43,840 nt of DNA from Paracoccaceae bacterium (GTDB lineage Bacteria > Pseudomonadota > Alphaproteobacteria > Rhodobacterales > Rhodobacteraceae): assembly GCA_024226455.1 (NCBI GenBank), contig JAAELR010000146.1, forward strand, positions 1 through 43,840, read 5' to 3'. The notes under the pieces are model-generated. The model saw only the letters and a program-made list of their open reading frames with translations, made no database searches and was not told the origin of the DNA. Below are positions 16,740-24,856 of this stretch, piece after piece (positions within the stretch are counted from its first letter, which is position 1; each line of letters opens with the position of its first letter). The translations under genes were made by a program, and so were the position numbers.

Positions 16740-17363
16740 TCAGCTAAGGGTAGAGTGCCGGGTTTCGAAGCGTCTGATATCGGAGCCTGACGGGCAATGC
16801 CCGGTGAATACCTCTATATAGTTCGGCATCCGGGCGATTCGCTTTTGCCAGGTCTCCGAGACCTGCATCGAGATATAGCCGATCTGGGTATAAATCACCG
16901 TCATGCTGCGCACCTCTGCCTGCAGCTCGCTATAGCCAAAGCGGCGGAACATCGACGCGATCGCCTCGGCGCGCCGCCTGTCGGCCTCTTCCAGTCGAAC
17001 GCGCAGGGTTGCGTCGTTGCGGGCCCAGTTGCGGATTGCCAAGTCCAGACGCGCGTCAAACAGGCTGTTGTCCAGCCAACAGTCGAAAAGATTGAACATC
17101 GCTTCGCAGATGGTTTCGGCATAGGCCTCGCATCGGGCCACCAGGTTACCGGTGTTCTTGTCCTCCCAGCGGGCGACCATCGCCTCCAGCAGGGCGTCGC
17201 GATCCTTGAAATGCCAGTAAAACCCGGTGCGGGTCAGCCCCAGTTGCTTGGCCAGCGGCATTACCTTGACCGCCTCGACGCCGCTTTGCGTCAGCACCTC
17301 ATAGGCGGCGTTCAGCCAGATATGCTCAGAGCCGCGCTGGCGAGGTGTTCCGGATCCATCCAT
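16740..17363 (-). CDS. TetR-family transcriptional regulator
   Basis: A 207-residue TetR-type repressor. The N-terminal helix-turn-helix reads IWLNAAYEVLTQSGVEAVKV...LAKQLGLTRTGFYWHFKDRDALLEAMV (about residues 15-62), followed by an all-helical ligand domain. It diverges from the mttB-like gene, and the 82-base gap contains two copies of a TTGACA-N4-TGTCAA repeat, the likely operator. It also lies upstream of the oxidoreductase operon on the same strand (208-base gap), so it may control either side. The inducer is unknown; a methylated amine is a guess from the neighbour. A GC-rich palindrome at 16669-16682 downstream of its stop could help termination. Confidence 0.9.
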   Translation of the reverse strand: MDGSGTPRQRGSEHIWLNAAYEVLTQSGVEAVKVMPLAKQLGLTRTGFYWHFKDRDALLEAMVARWEDKNTGNLVARCEAYAETICEAMFNLFDCWLDNSLFDARLDLAIRNWARNDATLRVRLEEADRRRAEAIASMFRRFGYSELQAEVRSMTVIYTQIGYISMQVSETWQKRIARMPNYIEVFTGHCPSGSDIRRFETRHSTLS

Positions 17364-17381
17364 GGCCGCAGAATAGAATAC

Positions 17382-17418
17382 TTGACAGGTATGTCAATTG
17401 TGGTGACAGATGTGTCAA
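17382..17418. promoter_or_regulatory. Tandem inverted-repeat operator, probably for the adjacent TetR regulator
   Basis: TTGACA-GGTA-TGTCAA (17382-17397) is a perfect 6+6 inverted repeat. GTGACA-GATG-TGTCAA (17403-17418) is a second copy with one mismatch. The copies start 21 bp apart, about two helical turns, so two dimers would sit on the same DNA face. The pair lies 19 bases upstream of the TetR start and 27 bases upstream of the mttB-like start. Confidence 0.75.
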
Positions 17419-17445
17419 TTCGGGGACACGCGGGGAGTGGTGGCG

Positions 17446-19017
17446 ATGAAAGACACAGCGACGACAGTGCGCCGGACCCGGCGCAGGCGCCGCGGCGCAG
17501 ATACGGCCCGGTCGCCGGCCCCCGGCCAGAACCCGCATCTGGAGGTCCCGTTCATCACAAGGGGCATCCCGCCCTATGACCTGATGAACGGCGAAAGCCT
17601 GGACCGGATAGAGGCCACGGCAGAGCGGATCATGGCCGAGATCGGTATAGAGTTCCACGATGATCCCGAGACCGTGCACCTGTTTCGCCAGGCGGGCGGC
17701 GAGGTTACCGACCTGGGAGGCGGGCGCAGCAACATCAGGTTCGCCCCCGGGATGATCCGGGAAATCCTGCGCACCGCCCCGGCCCGTTTCACCCAACACG
17801 CCCGCAACTCGGCAAACAGTGTCGAGATTGGCGGCGACGCGGTGGTTTTCGCACCCTCCTACGGCTCTCCCTTCGTGATGGACCTCGACAATGGCCGCCG
17901 CTACGGCACGATCGGGGATTTTCGCAATTTCGTGAAACTGGGCCAGTCCAGCCCTTGGCTGCACCATTCCGGTGGTACCATCTGCGAACCGACGGACATT
18001 GCGGTCAACAAGCGGCATCTCGATATGGTCTATGCCCATGTCAAGTATTCCGACCGGGCCTTTCTGGGTTCGATCACCGCGCCCGAACGCGCCGAAGACA
18101 GCATCGACATGGCGCGCATTCTGTTCGGTGCCGATTTCACTGACGCCAACTGCGTGATCATGGGCAATTTCAACACCACTTCGCCGATGACCCTGGACGG
18201 GACGACAACGGCCGGCATCCGCGCCTATGCGGCAGCAAATCAGGCCTCGATCCACCTGCCGTTCCTGCTGGGCGGCGCGGTCTCGCCACTGACCATGGCC
18301 GGATCGGTGGCGCAATGCCTGGCCGAAAGCATGGTGTCCGCGGCTCTGACACAGCTGGTGCGGCCGGGTGCGCCGGCCGTGCTGGCCAGCTTTCTCAGTT
18401 CGATGGCGCTGCGATCCGGCTCTCCTACCTTCGGCACGCCCGAACCGGCGCTGGGATCGCTGGTCATGGGCCAGCTTGCCCGCCGCCTGAACCTGCCGCT
18501 GCGCTGCGCGGGCAATTTCAGCACCTCGAAACTGCCCGACGCGCAGGCCATGCGGCAGGCCATGATGTCGATGATGAGCGCCGTGCAGAGCGGCGCCAAC
18601 TACATCCTGCACTCTGCTGGGTTCCTCGACGGGCTGCTGTCGATGTCCTACGAGAAATTCGTGCTCGACACCGACCTTTGCGGCGCGCTGCATGCCTATA
18701 TGAAGGGCATCGAGGTGAACGAGGATACCCTGGGCTTCGACGCGCTGGCTGAAATGGGCCCCGGAGAGCACCTGTTTTCGACCCAACACACCATGCGCCA
18801 CTACAAGACCGCCTACTACGACAGCGCTCTCGACGACAACCAGCCCTGGGAAACCTGGGGCGAAGAGGGAGAGATCGACATGGCCACCCGTGCCAACGCG
18901 CGCTGGAAAAAGCTGCTGCAGGACTATCGCGAACCGCCGCTCGACCCTGGCATCGACGGTGCCCTGCGCGATTTCATGGAACAGAAGAAAGCGTCGATGC
19001 CCGACGCCTGGCACTAA
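17446..19017 (+). CDS. MttB-family (trimethylamine/betaine:corrinoid) methyltransferase, non-pyrrolysine type
   Basis: A 523-residue protein of the MttB superfamily. Recognisable stretches are SLDRIEATAERIMAEIGIEF near the N-terminus, then DVAV-type segments such as NKRHLDMVYAHVKYSD and AQCLAESMVSAALTQLVRPG, and the closing HYKTAYYDSALDDNQPWETW, all typical of this family. Pyrrolysine-containing TMA methyltransferases have an in-frame UAG; none is present here, so this belongs to the larger non-Pyl branch that demethylates quaternary amines (glycine betaine, proline betaine, carnitine). The first 35 or so residues are basic and low-complexity (RRTRRRRRG). I chose the ATG at 17446 after GGGGAG; an upstream start at 17410 overlaps the operator. 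No corrinoid protein is encoded nearby. It is followed after 10 bases by a TMADH-like flavoprotein. Confidence 0.87.
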   Translation: MKDTATTVRRTRRRRRGADTARSPAPGQNPHLEVPFITRGIPPYDLMNGESLDRIEATAERIMAEIGIEFHDDPETVHLFRQAGGEVTDLGGGRSNIRFAPGMIREILRTAPARFTQHARNSANSVEIGGDAVVFAPSYGSPFVMDLDNGRRYGTIGDFRNFVKLGQSSPWLHHSGGTICEPTDIAVNKRHLDMVYAHVKYSDRAFLGSITAPERAEDSIDMARILFGADFTDANCVIMGNFNTTSPMTLDGTTTAGIRAYAAANQASIHLPFLLGGAVSPLTMAGSVAQCLAESMVSAALTQLVRPGAPAVLASFLSSMALRSGSPTFGTPEPALGSLVMGQLARRLNLPLRCAGNFSTSKLPDAQAMRQAMMSMMSAVQSGANYILHSAGFLDGLLSMSYEKFVLDTDLCGALHAYMKGIEVNEDTLGFDALAEMGPGEHLFSTQHTMRHYKTAYYDSALDDNQPWETWGEEGEIDMATRANARWKKLLQDYREPPLDPGIDGALRDFMEQKKASMPDAWH

Positions 19018-19027
19018 GGATAGGCCG

Positions 19028-21073
19028 ATGTCCAAGGATCCGCTGCTGCAACCCTATCAGCTCAAGCACCTGACGCTGAAAAACCGCATCATGACCACCA
19101 GCCACGAACCGGCCTACCCCGAAAACGGCATGCCCACCGAACGCTACGCCGCCTATCACGCAGAGCGGGCCAGGGCGGGCGTGGCCCTGACCATGACCGC
19201 AGGCTCTGCCGCCGTCAGCAAGGACAGCCCGCCGGTCTTCAACAACGTGCTGGCCTACAAGGACGAGGTGGTGCCGTGGATCCAGGCGCTGACCGACGGC
19301 TGCCACGAACATGGCTGCGCGGTGATGATCCAGCTTACCCATCTGGGCCGCCGAACCGGCTGGAACAAGGGCGACTGGCTGCCCTCTGTGTCGTCCTCGA
19401 AACACCGCGAGCCTGCGCACCGGTCGTTCCCCAAGCTGATCGAAGACTGGGATATCGAGCGGATCATCACCGACTTTGCCGACGCCGCCGAACGCATGCA
19501 GGCCGGCGGCATGGACGGGATCGAGCTGCAGGTCTACGGTCACCTGCTCGACCAGTTCTGGTCGCCGCTGACCAATAACCTGACCGGTCCCTACGGAGCC
19601 GACACGTTGGAAAACCGTCTGCGCTTTCCGATGGATGTGCTGGACGCGATCCGCAAGCGTGTGGGCCCCGAGTTCATTGTCGGTTTCCGCTATACCGCCG
19701 ACGAGGCGCAAAAGGGCGGCATCACGCCCGAAGAAGGCATCGATATCTCCAGGCGCTTCGCCGCCACCGGCAAGCTCGATTTCCTCAACGTGATCCGGGG
19801 CCGCATCCATACCGATCCGGCAATGACCGACGTGATCCCGGTGCAGGGCATGACCAACGCCCCGCATCTCGATTTCGCCGGCCAGGTGAAAAAGGCCACC
19901 GGCATGCCCACCTTCCACGCCGCCAGGATCCCCGACGTGGCAACCGCGCGCCATGCGGTGGCCTCGGGGCTGCTGGACATGGTCGGCATGACCCGCGCCC
20001 ATATGGCGGACCCGCATATCGTGCAGAAGATTAAAGAGGGCCGCGAGGACGATATCCGCCCTTGTGTCGGCGCCACCTACTGTCTCGACCGGATTTATCA
20101 GGCCGGAGAGGCGCTGTGCATGCACAACGCCGCCACCGGGCGCGAGCTGACCATGCCGCATACGATCACCAAGGCCGCCAGCAAAAAGAAGGTGGTGATC
20201 GTCGGTGCCGGTCCTGCCGGGCTAGAGGCCGCGCGGGTGGCGGTCGAGCGCGGCCATCATGTGACCGTATTCGAGGCCCAGCCCGATCCGGGCGGGCAGG
20301 TCCGGCTGACCGCGCTCAGCCCGCGGCGGCGCGAGATGATTGGCATCATCGACTGGCGCATGGCGCAATGCGCCGCCCGCGACGTGGAATTCCGCTTCAA
20401 CAGTTGGGCCGAGGTGGCGGATGTGACCGCGCTGCACCCGGAGGTGGTGATCGTCGCCACCGGCGGGCTGCCCAACACCGAGCTCTTCGAGACCGGTGAA
20501 GATGCCGCGAATGTGGTCAGCAGCTGGGATATCATCTCTGGCGACGTCAAACCTGCCGAGCATGTGCTGATCTATGACGAAAGCGGCGACCACGCCGGAA
20601 TGCAGGCTGCCGAGATCGCCGCCGCCGCGGGCGCACAGGTCGAGGTCATGACCCCCGACCGGGTTTTCGCTCCCGACATCATGGCGATGAACCTTGTGCC
20701 CTATATGCGAGAGCTGCAGGACAAGACCGTCACCTTTTCCGTGACCCGCCGCCTGCTGGGGGTGAGCCGTGACGGCAACAAGCTGACCGCCACCATCGGA
20801 ACCGACTACAGCGATCACAGCCACCGCGCGCAATATGATCAGGTGGTGGTCAACTACGGCACGCTACCGCTCGATGACCTCTATTTCGCGCTAAAACCGC
20901 TTAGTTCCAATGGCGGAGCCGTCGATCATGACGCGCTGATCGAGGGGCGGCCCCAGACCATCACGCGCAATGGGGAAGGGGTGTTTCAGCTGTTCCGCAT
21001 CGGCGACGCGGTCAGCGCCCGCAACACACATGCAGCGATCTATGACGCGCTGCGTCTGGTCAAGGACATCTGA
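19028..21073 (+). CDS. TMADH/N-methylproline-demethylase-like NADH:flavin oxidoreductase
   Basis: A 681-residue two-module flavoprotein. An old-yellow-enzyme barrel (about 1-375) carries YGHLLDQFWSPLTNNLTGPYG near residue 170-190. It is followed by an FAD/NAD-type domain with GAGPAG at 393-398. Trimethylamine dehydrogenase binds 4Fe-4S with C345, C348, C351 and C364. Here C346, C352 and C364 align, but the second ligand is Ala349 (RPCVGATYC). Related demethylases such as StcD, as I remember them, share this CVGA pattern. The ATG at 19028 follows AAGGA, 10 bases after the methyltransferase stop, so the two are one operon. It likely oxidatively demethylates a tertiary amine left by the methyltransferase. 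Dienoyl-CoA reductase-like activity is an alternative. Confidence 0.85.
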   Translation: MSKDPLLQPYQLKHLTLKNRIMTTSHEPAYPENGMPTERYAAYHAERARAGVALTMTAGSAAVSKDSPPVFNNVLAYKDEVVPWIQALTDGCHEHGCAVMIQLTHLGRRTGWNKGDWLPSVSSSKHREPAHRSFPKLIEDWDIERIITDFADAAERMQAGGMDGIELQVYGHLLDQFWSPLTNNLTGPYGADTLENRLRFPMDVLDAIRKRVGPEFIVGFRYTADEAQKGGITPEEGIDISRRFAATGKLDFLNVIRGRIHTDPAMTDVIPVQGMTNAPHLDFAGQVKKATGMPTFHAARIPDVATARHAVASGLLDMVGMTRAHMADPHIVQKIKEGREDDIRPCVGATYCLDRIYQAGEALCMHNAATGRELTMPHTITKAASKKKVVIVGAGPAGLEAARVAVERGHHVTVFEAQPDPGGQVRLTALSPRRREMIGIIDWRMAQCAARDVEFRFNSWAEVADVTALHPEVVIVATGGLPNTELFETGEDAANVVSSWDIISGDVKPAEHVLIYDESGDHAGMQAAEIAAAAGAQVEVMTPDRVFAPDIMAMNLVPYMRELQDKTVTFSVTRRLLGVSRDGNKLTATIGTDYSDHSHRAQYDQVVVNYGTLPLDDLYFALKPLSSNGGAVDHDALIEGRPQTITRNGEGVFQLFRIGDAVSARNTHAAIYDALRLVKDI

Positions 21074-21092
21074 GTTGGGGGGTTGCCGGGTC

Positions 21093-21671
21093 TCACGCGG
21101 AAGGTGGCTCTTGCCACCTCTGCGCGGTTGAGCCTGCCACGCCCAGCAGATCGATGGCCCGGGCCGCGATCTGGTCGACGATTTCGGCCACCTTGGCGGG
21201 TCTGAGGTAGAACGCCGGCACCGGGGGCAGGATGATGGCGCCCATTTCGGTCGCGGCGGTCATGTTGCGCAGATGCGCCAGTGTCAGCGGCGCCTCGCGG
21301 GTAAGCAGCACCAGCCGCCGACGCTCCTTCATTTGAACGCCCGCCGCACGGGTCAGCAGGTTGTCGTCCAGCCCGCAAGCGATCGCCGCCAGCGTGCGCA
21401 TCGAACAGGGCGCGACGATCATGCCTGCCACCGGCACCGAACCCGACGCGATGCTGGCCCCGATATTGTCGATGGCATGAAGCCGTGTCGCCTGGGCCCG
21501 CAGCCTGTCAAACCCATCCGGCCCGCATTCCTCGGCCAGCGTCCGGCGGGCGGCGTGGCTGGTGACCAGGTCAATTTCGGCCCCCATCTGCGCCAGTTGC
21601 TGCGCCACCGACAGGCCCAGCGCCGCGCCAGAGGCGCCGGCCACGCCCAGCACCACTCGGGGCGCGCTCAA
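21093..21671 (-). CDS. ubiX: UbiX-family flavin prenyltransferase
   Basis: A 192-residue UbiX/Pad1-type protein, which attaches a dimethylallyl group to FMN to make the prenyl-FMN cofactor of UbiD decarboxylases. It begins RVVLGVAGASGAALGLSVAQ and has APCSMRTLAAIACGLDDNLLTRAAGVQMKERRRLVL, the family core with the conserved S-M-x-T and ERR elements. It closes with ILPPVPAFYLRP. The start is taken as TTG at 21671, which overlaps the ubiD stop as TTGA. GTG codons seven or eight codons in are the alternative. It is convergent with the flavoprotein gene (19-base gap) and must work with the adjacent UbiD-type enzyme. Confidence 0.85.
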   Translation of the reverse strand: MSAPRVVLGVAGASGAALGLSVAQQLAQMGAEIDLVTSHAARRTLAEECGPDGFDRLRAQATRLHAIDNIGASIASGSVPVAGMIVAPCSMRTLAAIACGLDDNLLTRAAGVQMKERRRLVLLTREAPLTLAHLRNMTAATEMGAIILPPVPAFYLRPAKVAEIVDQIAARAIDLLGVAGSTAQRWQEPPSA

Positions 21672-23149
21672 ACGCCCAACCTCGGCAGTCGGCGCGCCAA
21701 CAGGTCGGCGGCAAAGGCGGCGTCCTCGGGTGCGGTCCGCATAACCGTGCCCCATTCGCGCGTGGTCTCTGTGTCGATCTTGGTGGTGGCGTCGATGCCC
21801 ATCTTTCCGGCAAGCCCGGCCCGCGGCGAGGCGAAATCGAGATAGTCCATCGGCGTGTTCTCCAGCAGCATCACGTCGCGGGCCGGGTCCATGCGGGTGG
21901 CCAGCGCCCAGGCGATGTCATCCCAATTGCGCGGGTCTATGTCGGAATCGACGGCCACGATCATCTTGGTATAGCTGAACTGGGGCAGCATACCCCAAAG
22001 CGCCATCATCACCCGGCGGGCCTGACCTGGATAGCGCTTGTCGATACTGACCACGGCGATGCGATAGGAACAGGCCGCCGGGGGTAGCCACAGATCGCGG
22101 ATCTCGGGGATTTGGCCCCGGATGGTGGGCAGTGCCAGCCGGTTGAATACCTCTCCGATAATTGCCGGCTCGTCGGGTGGCCGGCCGGTATAGGTCGACA
22201 GATATAACGGGTCCTTGCGGTGGGTGATGGCCGTGACCTGCATCACCGGAAAAGGTTCGGCGGGGTTGTAATACCCGGTATGGTCGCCAAACGGTCCCTC
22301 GGGCGCGGTCTCGGTGCCAGATACCCAACCCTCAAGGATGATCTCGGCCTCGGCGGGCACCATCAGCGGCACGGTTCGGGCCGCGACAAGTCGTGGGCGG
22401 GCGCCGTTCAGGGCACCGGCAAAGGTCAGCTCGGACACGGTTTCGGGCAGCGGCAGCGCCGCCGACAGCAGCGTTGCCGGATCGGCGCCCAGCGCGATGG
22501 CGACCGGCGTCTTCTCACCAGCCCGGGCCCAGCCGCGATGATGCGCTGCACCGCCGCGCTGCGGCAGCCAGCGCATGATCGCCCGGTCGCGTCCTATCAC
22601 CTGCACCCTGTAGATGCCCGCGTTGTAGAGGCCCACATCTTCTGCCGCCGTGCCATGCGGGCGGGTGATGACCACGGGCCAGGTGATCAGCGGGCCGGCA
22701 TCGCCGGGCCAGTGCGTCTGTACCGGTATGCCCGACAGGTCGGCATCCCCGCCCTCGTGCACCACCTGCTGCACCGGCGCCGACCGGGCAATCCTGGGCC
22801 GGGTCGCAAGTGCGGCCTTCAGCATCGGCCAGCGCGACAGGGCGTCTCGCAACCCGTCGGGAGGGGTCGGCGCGCGCAGGGCGGCAAGAAAAGCGCCAAG
22901 ATCGTCCAGCCCGTCGAGCCCGATCCCCAGCCCGGCGGCAACCCGCTCGGTGGTTCCAAAGAGGTTGACCACCACCGGCATGCCAACCGCGTTGCCGCTT
23001 TCGTCCAATGGATTGTCAAACCGCAGCACCGGCCCGCCGGCCTCCAGCGCGGCGCGGTGCACGGCGGTCATCCGGTGCCGTAACGGCACCGGGTCGGGCA
23101 GAGATGTCAGCTGGTCGGCTTCGGCGCACCAGTTCAGAAAACTGCGCAA
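21668..23149 (-). CDS. ubiD: UbiD-family prenyl-FMN-dependent decarboxylase
   Basis: A 493-residue UbiD-type decarboxylase, close in length to E. coli UbiD (497). Landmarks are SFLNWCAEADQL at the start, the central YNAGIYRVQVIGRDRAIMRW, EGPFGDHTGYYNP with its catalytic acidic residues, and the C-terminal KMGIDATTKIDTETTREWG. In ubiquinone synthesis UbiD decarboxylates the polyprenyl-4-hydroxybenzoate ring; other UbiD proteins act on aromatic or alpha,beta-unsaturated acids. Placement opposite ubiTUV favours quinone synthesis, but a second canonical ubiD may exist elsewhere in the genome. The only start I can find before an upstream in-frame stop is TTG at 23149, without a clear ribosome site, so the 5' end is uncertain. 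Confidence 0.85.
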   Translation of the reverse strand: MRSFLNWCAEADQLTSLPDPVPLRHRMTAVHRAALEAGGPVLRFDNPLDESGNAVGMPVVVNLFGTTERVAAGLGIGLDGLDDLGAFLAALRAPTPPDGLRDALSRWPMLKAALATRPRIARSAPVQQVVHEGGDADLSGIPVQTHWPGDAGPLITWPVVITRPHGTAAEDVGLYNAGIYRVQVIGRDRAIMRWLPQRGGAAHHRGWARAGEKTPVAIALGADPATLLSAALPLPETVSELTFAGALNGARPRLVAARTVPLMVPAEAEIILEGWVSGTETAPEGPFGDHTGYYNPAEPFPVMQVTAITHRKDPLYLSTYTGRPPDEPAIIGEVFNRLALPTIRGQIPEIRDLWLPPAACSYRIAVVSIDKRYPGQARRVMMALWGMLPQFSYTKMIVAVDSDIDPRNWDDIAWALATRMDPARDVMLLENTPMDYLDFASPRAGLAGKMGIDATTKIDTETTREWGTVMRTAPEDAAFAADLLARRLPRLGV

Positions 23150-23231
23150 ATCGGGATATGGCTTGTGGCTACGAACGGAACTTCTCCGGGGTTGGGTTTT
23201 CTGCCCCTAACAGCTATTATGCCTTGTGAAG

Positions 23232-23245
23232 TTGATGTTGGTCAA
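23232..23245. promoter_or_regulatory. FNR-type box between ubiD and ubiT
   Basis: TTGAT-GTTG-GTCAA differs from the FNR consensus TTGAT-N4-ATCAA at one base. It lies 82 bases from the ubiD start and 87 bases from the ubiT start, nearly midway in the 183-base gap, so it could activate both operons when oxygen falls. An FNR-like regulator gene lies 5 kb away. Confidence 0.75.
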
Positions 23246-23332
23246 TTTCCCGGCCCTGGCAACCCTCTACCAAGGCCGAAAACCCCCGTCCGGCGGGATC
23301 CCCGTCTGCCTGCGGCGTGAAAGGACTGTCAC

Positions 23333-23875
23333 TTGCCCCAGTCGTCACCGACGATCCCGAAATTCCCGGCCCTGCCGGCGGTGGCGATGCGCGCACTGCC
23401 GCTGGCGCCGCTGTCGATCTCGATGACCGCCTACGCCCGCCGCGTCGCCAAAAGCCACCCGGGCCTGTTCCGCCGCCTTGGCGTGCATGACCACGCACGG
23501 TTCGTGCTGGACCCGACCGACCTGCCCTTTGTGATCTGTCTGGAGCCCAACGGCGGCACCCCCCGGGTGCAGGTGATGCGCGGCCCGGGCGAGGGCGCGG
23601 CGCGTATCGCCGGGCCGCTGGCCGCCCTGCTCGGGCTGGTCCACGGCGCCTTCGACGGCGACGCGCTGTTTTTTTCGCGCGATCTGGTGATCGAGGGCGA
23701 CACCGCGGCGGCCCTCGCCCTGCGCAACGCGGTCGACGATGCAGAGCTTGACCTGTCGCAGGAAATCGCCGCCATGTCGGGACCGCTGGCAGCGCCCATA
23801 AAGCGACTTATCGGTTTTGCAGAGCGTCGGACCGGCGTCAGCCTGACCCGTCCCGAGGAGGTCGGCGCGTGGTGA
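23333..23875 (+). CDS. ubiT: UbiT, SCP2-domain lipid-binding factor for O2-independent ubiquinone synthesis
   Basis: A 180-residue protein with an SCP2-type sterol/lipid carrier domain. E. coli UbiT is 174 residues and binds hydrophobic quinone intermediates for the anaerobic pathway. The sequence has PDPTDLPFVICLEPNGG-like and GDALFFSRDLVIEGDTAAALALRNAVDDAEL segments of this family. The identification is reinforced by ubiU and ubiV directly downstream. The start is TTG at 23333 with AAGGA 7 bases upstream; no ATG or GTG lies nearby in frame before the conserved region. Its stop overlaps the ubiU ATG (TGATG), so the genes are coupled. An FNR-type box is 87 bases upstream. Confidence 0.86.
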   Translation: MPQSSPTIPKFPALPAVAMRALPLAPLSISMTAYARRVAKSHPGLFRRLGVHDHARFVLDPTDLPFVICLEPNGGTPRVQVMRGPGEGAARIAGPLAALLGLVHGAFDGDALFFSRDLVIEGDTAAALALRNAVDDAELDLSQEIAAMSGPLAAPIKRLIGFAERRTGVSLTRPEEVGAW

Positions 23876-24852
23876 TGGAGATCGTCTGCCCGGCGGGCAC
23901 CCCCGCCGCGCTGCGCGCCGCCGTCAAGGCCGGGGCGCATACCATCTATTGCGGCTTTGCCGACGAGACCAACGCGCGCAACTTTCCCGGCCTCAATTTC
24001 GACCGGACCGAGATGCGCGAGGGCATCGCGTTCGCCCATTTCCACGGTGCCAAGGTGCTGGTCGCGATCAACACCTTCCCGCGCGCGGGCGACGAGGCGA
24101 TCTGGCACCGTGCCGTTGGCGATGCTGAAAGCTGCGGGGCGGATGCGGTGATCCTGGCCGATATCGGCCTGCTCGATCACGCGGCGCGTAGCCATCCCGG
24201 CCTGCGCCGCCACGTCTCGGTTCAGGCCGCCGCCGCCAATGCCGACATGATCAACCTCTATGCGGTGGAATTTGGCATCAGGCGCGTGGTGTTGCCGCGC
24301 GTCCTTTCGGTGCCCGAGATCGCCGCGATCAATGCCGAAACCGAGGTCGAGACAGAGGTCTTCGTCTTTGGTGGCCTGTGCGTGATGGCCGAGGGGCGCT
24401 GCTCGCTGTCGTCCTACGCCACCGGGCAATCGCCCAACATGAACGGCGCCTGTTCGCCCGCCGAACATGTGGAATACAACGACCAGGCCGGGGTTCTCAG
24501 CGCCCGGCTTGGGGGCTTCACCATCCACCGCGCCGCGCCCGGCGAATCGGCGCCCTATCCGACGCTCTGCAAGGGCTGTTTCAGTGCCGGGGACAAGTCG
24601 GGTCACCTGTTCGAGGATCCCGTCAGCCTGAATGCCGAACACCTGATCCCGCAATTGCAAAAGGCCGGCGTCACCGCCCTGAAGATCGAGGGGCGCCAGC
24701 GCTCGCGGTCTTATGTGGCGCAGGTGGTGCGCAACTTCCGCGCCGCCGTCGATGCCGCCGATGCCGGTCTGCCGATGCCCGAGGGCATGATGGCGCAGCT
24801 TTCCGAAGGCCAAAGCAGCACCGCCGGTGCCTACCGCAAGACCTGGAGATAG
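23875..24852 (+). CDS. ubiU: UbiU, U32-family 4Fe-4S subunit of the O2-independent ubiquinone hydroxylase
   Basis: A 325-residue protein of the U32 peptidase-like family. UbiU and UbiV form a heterodimer needed to hydroxylate the ubiquinone ring without oxygen, using prephenate as the oxygen donor. With the ATG at 23875 the N-terminus reads MEIVCPAGTPAALRAAV, like E. coli UbiU. Cysteines then fall at 169, 176, 193 and 232, exactly the positions of the E. coli cluster ligands. Two GTG codons just upstream are possible starts but would break this numbering. The gene overlaps ubiT by one base and is followed by ubiV after 4 bases. Expression is probably induced by low oxygen through the FNR box ahead of ubiT. 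Confidence 0.93.
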   Translation: MEIVCPAGTPAALRAAVKAGAHTIYCGFADETNARNFPGLNFDRTEMREGIAFAHFHGAKVLVAINTFPRAGDEAIWHRAVGDAESCGADAVILADIGLLDHAARSHPGLRRHVSVQAAAANADMINLYAVEFGIRRVVLPRVLSVPEIAAINAETEVETEVFVFGGLCVMAEGRCSLSSYATGQSPNMNGACSPAEHVEYNDQAGVLSARLGGFTIHRAAPGESAPYPTLCKGCFSAGDKSGHLFEDPVSLNAEHLIPQLQKAGVTALKIEGRQRSRSYVAQVVRNFRAAVDAADAGLPMPEGMMAQLSEGQSSTAGAYRKTWR

Positions 24853-24856
24853 GGCC

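Noticed and set aside
17446-19017. Possible pyrrolysine (amber read-through) in the MttB-like gene
   Set aside because: The frame is open from start to a TAA stop with no internal UAG, so it belongs to the non-pyrrolysine branch.
17326-19035. A 569-codon open frame on the minus strand opposite the mttB-like gene
   Set aside because: The opposite strand encodes a clear MttB-family protein with conserved motifs, a ribosome site and an operator. The antisense frame has no recognisable domain.
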